From Phyto melanocephala (Eukaryota; Arthropoda; Insecta; Diptera; Rhinophoridae), in NCBI GenBank assembly GCA_941918925.1, contig OW799233.1, positions 105,393,833 to 105,457,832 of the forward strand: a DNA stretch of 64,000 nt. Direction: 5' to 3'. The notes below the pieces were generated by a model that was not told the origin of the DNA, did not search any database, and saw only the letters and a program-made list of their open reading frames with translations. The translations under genes and the position numbers were made by a program. Each line of letters begins with the position of its first letter. Positions within the stretch are counted from its first letter, which is position 1. Positions 34,606 through 45,800 of this stretch are shown piece after piece.

Positions 34606-35339
34606 GTAAAAGGTAGAAATATATTTGAGCACGAAAATGTACTAAAATTCGTCCTGTTAAATATTTTTTTTTAATACGGAAATTCTTTAATTTAAACAAT
34701 TTATAAAATCAATTAGGAGGTTTAAATAAATTCTGAATATACTCGGTGTAAGCAAAATCAAATAACAGTAGAGAAATATTTACAAATAATATAATGTAAT
34801 AAACGAAAGTTTTTTAAAATTTTTCAAAAAAGTTTAGTTTCACAGTAACCAACCTAAAATAACTATTAATGAAAAAATTACTTTGCCACAAAATCAACGC
34901 AATTCGTTTTTCCTTTCAACGGATTTTGTTATTAAGCTAAAAACTTAAAATTATATTCTTCAAGTCGCTCTGTACCTAATGTAGCATGCAAGTTGTCCTT
35001 TTCGTATGACTTGAACCGTCTAAGGTGACCATTTATTTGTGGCAAAAAGTTGCTGGTGTTCCGCCTAAAAAATAAAATGATTAAATTAAAAACTATTTTT
35101 GAACTTTAAAACCCTTTTCAATAATTCAAAAGGTTATTTGAAAATAATGTTTGTAAATTAAACATACTTAAATATTTATATATTATATAATTAATAGGTT
35201 AGTATAGTTAATAAAAAAGTACAAGTATTTGCCCTTAAATATGCTACTAAATATTTAATTACACAGGGTGATGCTAAATGGGATACAGGTTTTTAATCGT
35301 TTAAAACTTTTTAATATATGCAATAAGTGTTGTTCTTTT
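34606..35339. other. Unassigned AT-rich stretch
   Basis: Nothing recognised between the RNase H relic and the reverse-transcriptase relic on the opposite strand. Confidence 0.5.
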
Positions 35340-36200
35340 TATATATCGAGCTGCAGTGAGGAACAGAAGGCCAACTTAGCCTATTTGGCGCTTTTGCATA
35401 ACTTTCAGCTAGAATACTCTTACTGAGCCAACCTCAGTCTCTATTTGACTCCTTCAGGTGTTTTTGGAGCTACTCTTTATCCTGCTGTCTTGGAGACTGC
35501 AACAAAATGCCATTTTCAGGAATAGAGGCCTCGCCTGTCTTTGATCATAATTTCGTGTTTAAGGTCACGTTCGGCCAAAAAGTCATCATTATTATCCAGA
35601 GAGACCCGTTTGTATAAACTCAAAGGTCGTGTAAATCGTTCGCTGAGGTTTTCCATGAGAACTACGGATTGTATGTTAAAGAAGAAAAAGTTAAGATAAT
35701 TTTCTAAGTGAATTTCTGGAGATCTATACATTTTTTGGACGGCTCCGGAAGCCTGGTCTGCCTTTTTGATGCTGCTTGAAATATCCCAACATTAGCCAAC
35801 TGTGTATGATAGAACTCTTTACAGGTTCGTGAAGGATTAAACGTCCTCTAGCTTTATGTTTATGTTTAGGTATATGATCTCGGTATTTTCTATGTTAATT
35901 TATAAAGCAGAGTTTTTTAAAATCTTTGGTATTTCTCGAATTTCTTTCGCCATATTCGAGAAATAACGAGCGAGCAGATATATATCGCATTACATTAGAA
36001 GTCTTTTAGACGCCCATACACATCACATGGGATGTACCTTTTTACTTTGGTTGCCTGCAAAATTATCACGTCGAGTACTATATTGAAGAGCAGCGAAGAC
36101 GGAATTAAAACTTGAATCACTTCTGTGTTTATATTGAAAATCCTATCCAGTAATCGGTTGTGCAGGACTTTGCATTTTAAATGTCAATTAGGGGTTTTAA
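35340..36200 (-). pseudogene. Non-LTR reverse transcriptase relic
   Basis: On the minus strand at about 36105-36070, IPSSLLFNIVLDVII matches the SPLLFNIxLD box of non-LTR reverse transcriptases. After a stretch with several stops where the YADD box should lie, 35800-35640 reads DISSSIKKADQASGAVQKMY, then RSPEIHLENYLN and NIQSVVLMEN. This corresponds to the region after the polymerase core (family DIxxRIxKARxAFxxLxxIW, IxLxTKLRLFNxNVxSVLLYGxE). Downstream, KHEIMIKDRRG-like and AFCS-like words end near 35350. There are many stops, and the clade is not assigned. Confidence 0.6.
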
Positions 36201-37397
36201 CAAGATCGGCTATGAAACATCTTTGCATTTAAGCGCTTTTCCAATGGCCTGTGGCGGTTAAAATTTTAACAGCCCTTAAAAACTCAATTAGTGTGCCAAC
36301 TGCTTGACGACAAAATGATTTCTTTTAATAACAATAAATAATTGGGGATCTTTTCGTATTAACTATAAAAAATTAGTGGTGGCCATTGTCTGCTTCGACA
36401 TATGTGATCTGTTTTGGCATAAATTTTATGACTTTTTACAAAACTTGTACTGCAATGACCTTGATTTTTATACACGCTTTTTCTTTTAAATAACTCCAAG
36501 GAAAATTGTCAGGATTTATAGACTCACATGGTTTTTTCCATCAAGAATAGTCAATTTACTAAATATGTTCTTTGACACCTGCTGTATGAGCTTTTTGAAA
36601 CCAAAAGGAAGTATTTTTTTCCAAGCTGACCTAACAATATTTTTCAAAGTCATCCGATATGAACTACCGCTGATAGGGATTGAAATACCAATGTTCTTTA
36701 AAAAAAAATATAATCCTATTATCCTTTCCGACGATACCCCATTTAAATGAATACTTTTAAGTAATTTTTATCGCCTCTAATAAAATTCTATTCGTGTATC
36801 CGTAGCCCAGTTTCTGGAGATTTGCTTGTTTACATTACCAGTAATTAGGAAATTAGGAAAGATATGGTTTGAACTCTCCTTTTCTATTTACAGAAACGAA
36901 TGGCATATTGAATGCTATTAGTCTGTTCTCTTTATATAAGATCAAGTCAAATGTATTGAACATTTTTTACAACGATCACTGCAGTGAATATTATGAAAAT
37001 ATTATGTTCGCGGTAGCGATAGGCCTATGTTGAGAAAAACTTTTAACAACATTGTTTGTTGCAGTCCGCATAATAAAATGGCATTAATATGCAATCTCTA
37101 ATAGAGCTTAAACAAATAAATTTCAATTATTTGAGCACGTGGTTTAATTGTGTAGTCATTTAAATTAAATTACCCAAGTCTATTTTATAAAATTCTGAAA
37201 AAAACAAAAAAAAAAAAACTATAATTAATTAACCACACAGCTCATTCTGTGCTACCCTGTACATTGTGCGTATTTCAGAGAAGTATAAATTATATCATTA
37301 TTAAATATGAATCATACCAGCTGAAGATATTTTTGTGATTTGTTTGTTTTAAAACATAAACTTAAATACATTGCTTTTCTTGCAACTAATCATGGCA
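36201..37397. other. Unassigned stretch
   Basis: No gene recognised. The 5' part may include further decayed sequence of the retroelement next door, but I could not align it to reverse-transcriptase motifs. Confidence 0.4.
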
Positions 37398-37755
37398 TGT
37401 TTTTATACCCTTTACCTGTGGTGCACAAGGGTATATGGATATAGCTTTGTCATTCCGTTTGTAATTTCTACAATTTTCATCTCCGATCCCATAAAGTGTA
37501 TATTTGCTGAAAGCTTATGAATATAGGAGTCGATTAAGCCATGACCGTCTGTCCGTCTGCCCGTGTGTTGGTTGAAATCAAATTTAATAAGCAACTATAT
37601 GCTCCTCAGATCTGTGTATGGTATCAATCTCTTGGAAATATCCGGGAATGAATCGCTATTGAAATTCAGCACAATCGCCCCATAACTTTCTGAGATATGA
37701 GCAAAAAACCATGACCACCTCGTTTTTTTTACAATTACAACAACAACATACATGT

Positions 37756-37795
37756 ATACTGGTTAGAGCAAACGTGGGATCAAATCCCAGCTGAG
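37756..37795 (+). other. tRNA-like A/B-box motif inside HINE-B
   Basis: ACTGGTTAGAGCAAACGTGG resembles the D-loop side (internal promoter A box, TGGTTAGAGCA) of a tRNA. It is followed at once by GGGATCAAATCCCAG, which resembles a T arm with a B-box-like GGATCAAATCC. The anticodon arm and acceptor stem are missing, so this is not a tRNA gene. It could be a tRNA-derived scrap or coincidence. Confidence 0.3.
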
Positions 37796-37948
37796 CTAAA
37801 AAATTTATTTTTTTTTATTTTATATATTATTTATATATATTTTTTTTTATATTTCTTTAATTTATTTAAATTTTTTTTTTAATTTTTTTTTAATTTTTTT
37901 TTTTTTTTTTGATTTTAATATATTTTTTGTAATTTTTTTTTTGGAAAC
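37796..37948. repeat. T-rich low-complexity tract
   Basis: Runs of up to 16 T are broken by AAA/AATA, giving over 80 percent T on the plus strand. It lies inside the HINE-B copy, after the tRNA-like motif. Confidence 0.85.
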
Positions 37949-38118
37949 ATTCATACGTAAACTCAATTTATAATTCTGCAATGGGATGTTTTGTATATGT
38001 ATGTACGTATTCCATATGAGATGAACGGTGATACAAACAATTATTATTGCATATGACTACACGCTGTGAAGGGTATAAAAGATTCAGAACGGCCGAATAT
38101 AGCACTTTTACTTGTTTA

Positions 38119-39095
38119 CATCTTACTTGGTTAATTTGTATTGTATCTATAGGTAATACTTTTGGTCTGTCGAAATTGTTGTCAAACACTAAACAGCCGC
38201 TGTGTGTTTTCCAGCAGCAAAGTTGTCTGCCAACAGCTAATGTCAGGAGCTTTGTCAGAACAAAATAGACCACGGTCTAATTGAGATATTGTGAGTTGAC
38301 TTGGCACATGTATTTTACAAAAACAATGTTTATTTCAAACGCAAGTAATATACTAATTTAGCAGTCAAAAATTTTACAATATGTAAAAAATATGACGTGT
38401 ATTAGCTACTTAAATAATAATCCTGTACTTTTTTTTTTTGTTTTTTTGAGAAACGGTTTCCACTCTAAGCTATCAACCCCTTAGAGTAATTAAAAAATAA
38501 TAAATTTCAATTATAATTATATACATGTCAAATGTCAAAAGCCTCATTAAAAACCACCTGTACTTACGATTATGTTTTTTTATTTAAAACATGAAAATAT
38601 CAAAATTTTGTCTATTAAAAAAAAAAATTTTTTTTTAAATGAACGATAATTTGGTTTTTTTTATCTTTAAATTTGTTTTCTGAAATGATTTTGTACATAT
38701 TTCTATTTTTATACCAAGAACACACTAAAAATTAAGGCAAAATATTTTCATTACACTAGAAATGATTGTTATTGAAAATGGATGAAATTTTCATTTAGAG
38801 AAATCTTTAAACATTTTTATGCAAATGAAGGTCGACATGATATATTCTTTTGATACCGAACAGAGCGCGATAGTGCCTAAATCTGATTTGAAATACCTTT
38901 ATTTCCATTTTTGTTAATTTTTTTAATTAGACCGCAGTTTCTAGACACTACCTCGAATATATTAGATCCTTCCATCAAAATGGACAATTTTTCTCACCCC
39001 ACCAGGTAGCCGTTTTAAATAATTTTGGCTTTTTATTTAATAGTTCTTTTGCCACACACCAAAATACCGCTATTTATATTTTTAATAATTGCCTG
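38119..39095. other. Unassigned AT-rich stretch
   Basis: Nothing recognised. I checked the minus strand here for a second exon of the candidate gene at 39951-40046 and saw no convincing one. Confidence 0.45.
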
Positions 39096-39827
39096 CACGC
39101 AAAGAAAAACCACGGTTACGACATGATCACGACGGTCATATTATTTTTTCTAAAACAATATTTGGTTGTCGAAAACAAGTAATAGTTATTTTTGTTTCAT
39201 TTCATCATATATATTGTAACGATAATGAAGTATTTGTTTGAATTGTATCATTTAATGTTTACTTTTCATAAAAATTTCAAAATGGTTATCATTTAAATAT
39301 AGTATGATTTAAAAAAAATAATTTCACAAAAATAACATTATATTCAAAAGCATTATAAATTAAAAATAATCATTAAATAAAAAGTGAGACAACAGTATGA
39401 TTACAAAATAATCAAGTTATGATTTTTTTATAATAATAATTTGATTTCAATTGTTCTTCTTCTTGCTGAATAAATTTTTATTATTTTAAAAGTTTGAGAT
39501 GTCAAAAAAAGACGCAAAAATTTTGAAAAATTAAAGAAAATTTAAAAATAAACAAGAAAATGTAAAAAAATATTGGTACTAAAATTGCTATTAAATTGGT
39601 GAGTACAAGCAATATGTGTATGTTACAGCAAAAGACAATAATTTGCCGTATAAAGCAAAGATTGCCGATTTCAGTTGTAGTCTATATATGATTATTGAAT
39701 GGTACTTAAATGTAACATAATAAAGAGAACTGGTAACCATTATTATTTTTAACCATAATCATACAATTCAATCATAGTATTTTGCTCTTCGATTATGGTT
39801 ACCACAACCATGTTTTTTCTTTGCGTG
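39096..39827 (+). mobile_element. MITE-T copy, 732 bp
   Basis: The inverted ends CACGCAAAGAAAAACCACGG and CACGCAAAGAAAAAACATGG are followed inward by GTTAC/GTGGTTACC words. The interior is AT-rich and non-coding; CAGCAAGAAGAAGAAC and TGTTACAGCAAAAGACAATA recur in all copies. The flanking dinucleotide is TG on both sides. It stands in the same orientation as the equal-length copy at 52321-53052, ~13 kb away. The superfamily cannot be named from the ends. Confidence 0.85.
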
Positions 39828-39950
39828 TGGATGTGTGTTTTCACTAGGCTAAATAACTAGTTCACGTCCACATATAATCTTTTTTTTTATGTAAGGTTAA
39901 TATAATTAACTTTATAATTTATAAATACTTGAAGAGCTTAAGATCAATGT

Positions 39951-40046
39951 TTAATAGGTCACCTCAGGTAAGAAATCAGATGATGTGAATGCAAATGCAA
40001 ACAAAAAAAGAGCATATGTTAGTAATATTTTCATCGTAATCTTCAT
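39951..40046 (-). CDS. Possible first coding exon of a small secreted protein
   Basis: A minus-strand frame starting at 40046 reads MKITMKILLTYALFLFAFAF, then TSSDFLPEVTY and a stop. The N-terminus looks like a secretory signal peptide: Lys, a Leu/Phe/Ala core, then small residues (TSS). Within it, CCTGAG/GTGACC at 39962-39963 would serve as a splice donor, so the stop may be intronic. A TATA-like TATAAGATAT lies about 140 bp upstream (40190-40181). The MITE-T copy starts 124 bp downstream. No second exon was found and the protein matches no family I know, so this may be chance in AT-rich DNA. Confidence 0.25.
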   Translation of the reverse strand: MKITMKILLTYALFLFAFAFTSSDFLPEVTY

Positions 40047-40450
40047 GATCGCAAATGAAAATTTATTAACGGTTCCATCAAGAACAACTAACAGGTAACC
40101 ACAACTTCTCGAACTTGATCGAGTAATGACTCGAAATTTAAAAACGTTCGCTTTTTGTAAAAAACCAACGAACAACATTAATATCTTATAACTGTAAAAA
40201 CGTCACATTATGCCCTCTACTCTTTCATCTCAAAAATCACCAAGTTACCATTTTCTTAATTTTTTAGTGACTTTCAACAAATAGTATTTTTTTGAGTTAA
40301 TACAAACGTTTTCAAAAAGTTTTTATTTTAATAAAATTATTAAATTATTTAAATAGAAAATTATCAAATAGTTTCATTTAGATTTTGTTGTATTTTGTGA
40401 TTAATTTTTTATTAAAATTTATTAAAAAGATTTGCATAAATGGCATTAAA

Positions 40451-40969
40451 GCTCTAAACACACAGACGCCAGCAGACTTCACAACTTCACGGCTTCAAAT
40501 GCTGCCAACTTCAAATGCTGCTCTGAAGTCAGCTTCATAATTATTTTGAAGACAGCAACAACATAATAATCAGCTGATGTGTATTTTAGTAATACAAATT
40601 TCAGGGATGCCGCATATATTTTTTATAATGAATAAAATTAAAGTTATTGATAAAAAAAAATTTATAATATCACGAAAAACTATAAAAACACATACATTTA
40701 TTTCTTTATTGTATTTTTGTAATGTTATTTTATATTTAAAATAAGTTTTTGTTCTTATTTTTCCAATTCAATATATATAATGGCAACACTATATTTGTTT
40801 CTTGCTGCCCGTCAAAATAGAAAATAGCCTAAGTTGGCAGCAGCAGCAAATGCTGTTGTGCGGTCGTGCTGCTGTGCTGCCGTCAAAATAATCGCTTTCA
40901 TTTAAACACATGGATTTTATTTTTGACATATTGCTGCTTGCTGTCTGCTGTCATCTATGTGTTTAGAGC
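40451..40969. mobile_element. 519 bp MITE with GCTCTAAACACA ends
   Basis: The inverted ends are GCTCTAAACACACAGACGCC and GCTCTAAACACATAGATGAC, both followed by AGCAGAC. The inner arms are rich in GCTGC/GCAGC words on both sides. The centre is A/T-rich. No clean target duplication is visible, so the class is open. It ends 15 bp before hairpin MITE copy B. Confidence 0.8.
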
Positions 40970-40984
40970 ATAACTCAAAAAATA

Positions 40985-41112
40985 CGCCTATGTTCTGTAT
41001 TCCGAGTGAAATTAAATCACTCGAAATTGCCATTGTAGTGTTTTTGTTTATAACAACAATTTCATGGCACTTGCGAGTGATTTAAGTATACTCGGAGTGC
41101 AAAACACAGGCG
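40985..41112 (-). repeat. 128 bp hairpin MITE, copy B
   Basis: It runs from CGCCTATGTTCTGTATTCCG to CGGAGTGCAAAACACAGGCG. The stem matches copy A at 28694-28821 and the loop order (ATTGTAGTGTTTTTGTTTATAACAACAATTTCATGG) is the reverse complement of that in copy A. Confidence 0.85.
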
Positions 41113-42604
41113 ATTGACTTTGATTCTTTTCCTAAAACAAAATGTTCCTTAAAATGCATTAAAAATTTTTGGAAAATTTAAAGATGTTTTTGGATGTTTT
41201 GGCTTTTTTTTCTTTTTTTGACAAAACAATGGTGTATTTGGATTTTTTAATTTACTTAAAATGCAATAAAAACCAAGTTTTGACCAAAACTGAAAATTTT
41301 CGATTTAATACACTATTGAAGATCAAGTTCGAAATATAAATAATGGTTGCTCTTGATAATTGACTCATTTGTTTATTACGTTACCTATTTGGTTATTAGC
41401 ACATGTTTTTATATCAATGGGTATTGTTGACGTAAGAATCAAGTAAAAGGCTTGAATTTCTATAATTCTTATTATATTAAATATTTAAACAAATTTTATT
41501 TTTTTATTTATTTATTTCACATAACAATGCTTATGATAGTCTTGAGTCTGTAAAACAATTTTGCATTGAACAAAACAATTACGAAAAATATGTCAGTTAC
41601 GTTATTTTCGCTGTTAGAACTTGAAATGTGTAAGACCTTTTCCATCCAGAAATATAAATCGAATCTAGATGAGTCAATTACATCAAATTTAAAATTTTTC
41701 TGATTTCTATAATATAACATATTTATACGAAAAGCCACAAAGTAAGGAGGTGGTAAGGACATCGCTCGTCTTGATTGAAATCGCATTATTCTTATACGAG
41801 TAATAGCAATATGGTCACCTCAATTACTTAATGTGTCAAGTGTTTGCTAAATAAATGTATGTGTGCATGTGTACAATATTATATACACAAACATAGTTTG
41901 TATATATAAGTGTTTGAATTTATATATGTGTGTGTATAGTTGAGGAAAAGTATGTTAATATAACTTGAACCTTTTACTCGTACACCTGTAATTTACATTG
42001 ACTATATATACATAGATTTAATTTGTTCAACTTCTTTATGAACCCCACTACAGCAGCAGCATTGATTTCAACATATGAATTTCAAATTAAATATAAAAAA
42101 AGGGTTGGCTATCTACCGCACATACATACAAACGCAAACCCAGACATTTATATTAGTATACATGTTGATACACTAACTTGTTGTTGCCAATAATGAAATT
42201 GATACTTTCTATGGTTCCCTCTTTTAGACAAGTGAAAAGACTGGGTTTACTAGTACCTTTATATATAGAACGTAAAGCAAACCCTGATAATACAGAGAAT
42301 TGATTACAAAATATTAGTTGTATAAATAAATAATATATTGAATAACTGTTGAAAAAAGGAAAGTTTAATAGATTAAAGACGTAGACATAAAGATGTTTAA
42401 AAATGGATGAAATGGGAAAATTTATGAGGAAATATTTAATGAGCCGAAAAGGAAAAATGTTAGTTATAATCCATGGAATTTAAGAATTTAAAAAACAATT
42501 TGTATTAAATATTTAACATATTGCCGGCATAGTAGCATGCTATAAATTATTAAAGTTGAAAACAACTCCTTTATCTATGTGTCTATGAAAACTATGGCTC
42601 TGTA
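41113..42604. other. Unassigned AT-rich stretch
   Basis: No gene or known repeat recognised. A minus-strand frame (41517-41786) has no motif. Confidence 0.5.
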
Positions 42605-42640
42605 TTAACCCGTATGCAAGTGACAAAAAAAAAACATAAA
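42605..42640. mobile_element. Possible solo end of a piggyBac-type element
   Basis: TTAACCCGTATGCAAGTGACAAAAAA... resembles the left end of the piggyBac-type element at 58110 (TTAACCCTAATGTGAGTGACA followed by an A run and CAT), including the TTAA. No partner end was found within the next kilobase, so it is a remnant or a coincidence. Confidence 0.35.
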
Positions 42641-42803
42641 TTTTCAACAGATCTTGACATATTTTATGACCTAAAATGCCATACTTCTATTCTGTTCATT
42701 CCCATAAATGCTAATAGTTAATTTGAGAAGTTCGGTTTTTGTGGAAAAAAAAACAATTGCAGAACTTACAAGGTGTCATATTGTCATAATTACAAAAAAT
42801 ATA

Positions 42804-44385
42804 CAGTATGGTGCAAAAATGAGTACACGTTTGTACATTGTTCGATTTTTTCCCATACAAATTTAAATAGTAAAGCAAATTCAATTTTTCTTTCATTATT
42901 CATTTTATGTTTCATTACTTAACAAAATAGTTTACCAATAAAAACTAAAAGTATTAAGTTTTTAGAGAAAAATAAACTTAACCAAAACTTCTCGCATGTT
43001 CTCATTTTTGCACGCGTGTATAAATAGTTCCTTTTTGAAGAATTTGCACAACAATTTTTGAGTTCACCGTTATATTTCAACGTGTTTGCTTTATATACAT
43101 ATAAAAAAAATAAGTTAGATATTGCGATAATTGCGTATTGTTATAAAAAATAATGGGGAAACTGTCAAGGGCCATTGAGGACAACATTCTAGTTATGCCA
43201 AAAAGTGGTTGTTCTACGCGAGTTATATCTAAAAGCCTTAAAGTGAGTCAATCGATCGTAATAATAATCCAAAAAAGGCGTTGCATTGTTCCCACACCAA
43301 ATGTTGGAGGTCGTAAAAAGGTATTTACGAATGTGGATGCACGTCTTATGATGAATAAAAGAAAAAAAGCAACAATTTTACACTAAAAGACGTTTCTATT
43401 GCAATAAAGAAGCCTGTAAGTCGATGGACGGCAGCAAGAGACCTTAACGATATTGGGTACATCGGAGCATAAGAAAAAAAAACCTGCCTTGTCGATAAAG
43501 ATGTTAAGGCACAGTTAAATTTTTCCAGAGAGCAAAAAAAACTGGACAGCAGATGACTGAAAACATGTAATCTGGTTAGACGAATCAAAATTTAATCGAT
43601 ATCAATCTTATGAGAAGCAGTATTATTGGAGACCCCCAAGAGGAACGACTTCAAAGAAACCATGTTAAGGAAACAGTGATGCATGGTGGAGGTAGCGTTT
43701 GGTTTGGGGTTGCTTTACTTGGTGGCACCTTGGTCTACTGCAAAAAATTAATTGAATACTGAGAAAAGAAGATTATCTGCGTATTTTACAAGCCATTCTG
43801 ACCGATTTTGTAAATAAGGGCGCCTTTCCTGCGGAAGAAGTAATTTTTCAACAGGATGGCGGCCATAAGCATACGGCCAAAATCGTAAAATAGTGGCTCA
43901 ACGGTCAAAATTTCCAATTGATGCAGTGGCCAGCACAAAGTCCCGACCTCAATCCGATTGAGAATTTGTGGTCAATCGTGAAGAGGCCACCAACAAATTT
44001 AGACGAGCTTTGGCAACAAGTTCTTTGTGAGTGGGAAAGTATTCCAAAAGAAGTAATTGAGAAATTGGTTGAAAGTATGCCAAAACGCATAAAAAATGTT
44101 TTACGCAACAAAGAATATTGGATTAAATGCTAAATTTAATTAAAATTCTTCAAAGAGCAATTATTTATACGTGGGTGTAAAATTGAGTACATACGAGATG
44201 TTTCAGTTAAGTTTGTTTTTCTTTAAGAATTTAATACTTTTAGTTTTTATTGTTAAACTATTTTGTTAAGTAATAAAACATAAAATAAATTATGAAATAA
44301 ATATTGGATTTGCTTTACTATTTAAATTTGTATGGGACAAAAAGTGAACAATGTACAAACATGTACTCATTTTTGAACCATACTG
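42804..44385 (+). mobile_element. Tc1-like transposon with ~245 bp inverted repeats
   Basis: A 1582 bp element between TA dinucleotides (42802-42803 and 44386-44387). The inverted ends start CAGTATGGTGCAAAAATGAG (left) and CAGTATGGTTCAAAAATGAG (right) and stay alignable to about 43048 and 44138. Long inverted repeats of this size are known in Minos/Bari-type members of the Tc1 group. The single coding region between them is a broken transposase. Both ends and the TA are preserved, so it could in principle be moved in trans. Confidence 0.92.
43153..44133 (+). pseudogene. Tc1-type DD34E transposase, inactivated
   Basis: The N-terminus at 43153 (MGKLSRAIEDNI ... RVISKSLKVSQSIV) is the paired-like helix-turn-helix; GRKK lies at about 43310. 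After stops and shifts, HVIWLDESKF holds the first Asp (codon 43579-43581), QQDGGHKHTAKIVK holds the second (43855-43857), and MQWPAQSPDLNPIENLW holds the Glu (43960-43962), with 34 residues between the last two. A TAG stop (43890-43892) separates the second and third catalytic motifs and other stops lie near 43386 and 43554. The C-terminus runs open to 44133 (LRNKEYWIKC). Length (~327 codons) is near normal for the family, so only point lesions and small indels kill it. Confidence 0.9.
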
Positions 44386-44387
44386 TA

Positions 44388-45339
44388 TAAAAACTATATA
44401 AAGTAGTATAATTGATAACTTTCTTTCATTTTAAAATATTTTGGAAATCATTTCCCTTTCATATGTATTTCCCTTTCATATGTATATTATGGAATTTATG
44501 CTTAAATTATACGTGACATAACCATAATCGTACAAAACAGCTGTTCGAACCAAACTTATGGGCAACAATGTGTTTGATTATAAATAACTGTCGCCATAAC
44601 AATAGAAACAAATTGGATTTTGGTTTCTTGTAGCTATTGCGTTTTGGTTATTATTAAGCCGAAAGATTTGTAATGTTCTACGTAGATAGAGTTTAACAAA
44701 TGACTGGATAGGAGTCCTTTGGTGCCGCGTTCCATAATTGGCAGCTGTATAACAGTGTAAATTAAGCATTAATGTTAAAGATTCGAACTTAATGTGAGTG
44801 TAGAGCTACATACTTCGTTAAGTCAGTTAGGTCTGATTTTCATGTCTTGGAAAGTGTCTCCTGACTTCAAGATGACAGAGGCAGAGGTACAGAAAATACC
44901 CTACATATTCAAGTGAGCTATCAGACAGCATAAATGATCGGATATTTTTTGTCTTAAAGAAGTTTAGTTTAAAGCCCACTTTAGTGGCTATCAGCCCAAC
45001 CATACTCAACTTCTCTTTTATGTCGGTCAAATTGTGCGTAAGTAGTCAGATATCAACTGCGTAGTTCAGATCTTCAAAACGACTTTAAAAGCCCCAACGA
45101 ATAGCTCTGCGTAGCTGAGATGTTGTGGCCATAATTTAAAGCTATTAAACGATTATAAGTAAAATTTTTAAAAATTATAAAAATGTCTAAGTTAGTTGAA
45201 CATACTGCAATTGCACTAACTAGTTACCGAATTCATTTAACTTAAATCCCGGGATTTAAATAGATGATATTTAAAACCAACATGTAACCACCGATCAAAG
45301 AGTGCTGATGATGAAATCATAGCTGGTTTCGAAAATGCT
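44388..45339. other. Unassigned stretch
   Basis: An exact 17-19 bp tandem duplication of TTTCCCTTTCATATGTAT lies at about 44451-44486. No gene recognised; the minus-strand frames 44578-44769 and 44827-45030 lack motifs. Confidence 0.5.
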
Positions 45340-45800
45340 TTCCACTCGGCTAGTGTCGGTAAAAAATATTATTATTCAGATTATTCCTTTATTTATCACA
45401 ATTAAAAAAATTCTTTGTTACACAACAGAATGTTAATATGAACTAACGACTGAATTAAAATTTAAATATTAGTTTTAACCGAAAAGTTCGATAAATAAAA
45501 ATTCAATATTATTTTCCTTCAATATAAATTTTTGAATAGTTTTCGCAGTGCGATTAAAAAATTGTCGAACGGTCCGCGACAAATCTTGTACGGAGCCATG
45601 TTGGTGGTGACGATGAACTAAGCAACGAATTGTTGCTTTAGAAGGCAAAATTCTTAGGTTTAAATGTCGAATATATAATCTTTGATTTAAAATAATTTTG
45701 ATCGCTGATTTAAATAATAAGTTTCTATTATTCTGGTTCTCCGTTTAGGTGTGAATATTTCCATTATTTATTTTCCAGGTGATAAATATTTTTATATTGT
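45340..45800 (-). pseudogene. Mariner-type transposase relic (second helix-turn-helix)
   Basis: On the minus strand at about 45690-45550 the frame reads LRILPSKATIRCLVHRHHQH, then GSVQDLSRTVRQFFNRTAKT. This follows the DUF4817-type mariner pattern PSxATIxRLVxKFxxxGSVxDLxRxGRPRxxRT. The downstream block (45340-45480) recurs at 1440-1560, and the upstream flank (45700-45850) resembles 10000-10130 next to the relic at 9430-10150. All three therefore belong to one old repeat family. Confidence 0.55.

Larger units (their letters stand above)
37398..38118 (+). mobile_element. HINE-B copy, complete
   Basis: The 5' end is TTTTTATACCCTTTACCTGTG with its partner CACAAGGGTATAT. CATTCCGTTTGTAATTTC, CCATAAAGTGTATAT and CCGTCTGTCCGTCTGCCCGTG follow, the same order of blocks as HINE-A and fly INE-1 but different sequence. 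The 3' end is GAAGGGTATAAAAGATTCAG, then GAACGGCCGAATATAGC, then ACTTTTACTTGTTT. In the interior lie a tRNA-like motif (37756-37795) and a 150 bp T-rich tract (37800-37945). The open frames at 37412-37594, 37968-38273 and 38047-38268 are non-coding by all signs. Confidence 0.82.

Noticed and set aside
37756..37795. A genuine tRNA gene.
   Set aside because: The acceptor stem and anticodon arm are missing, so it cannot fold as a tRNA. Kept only as a tRNA-like motif.
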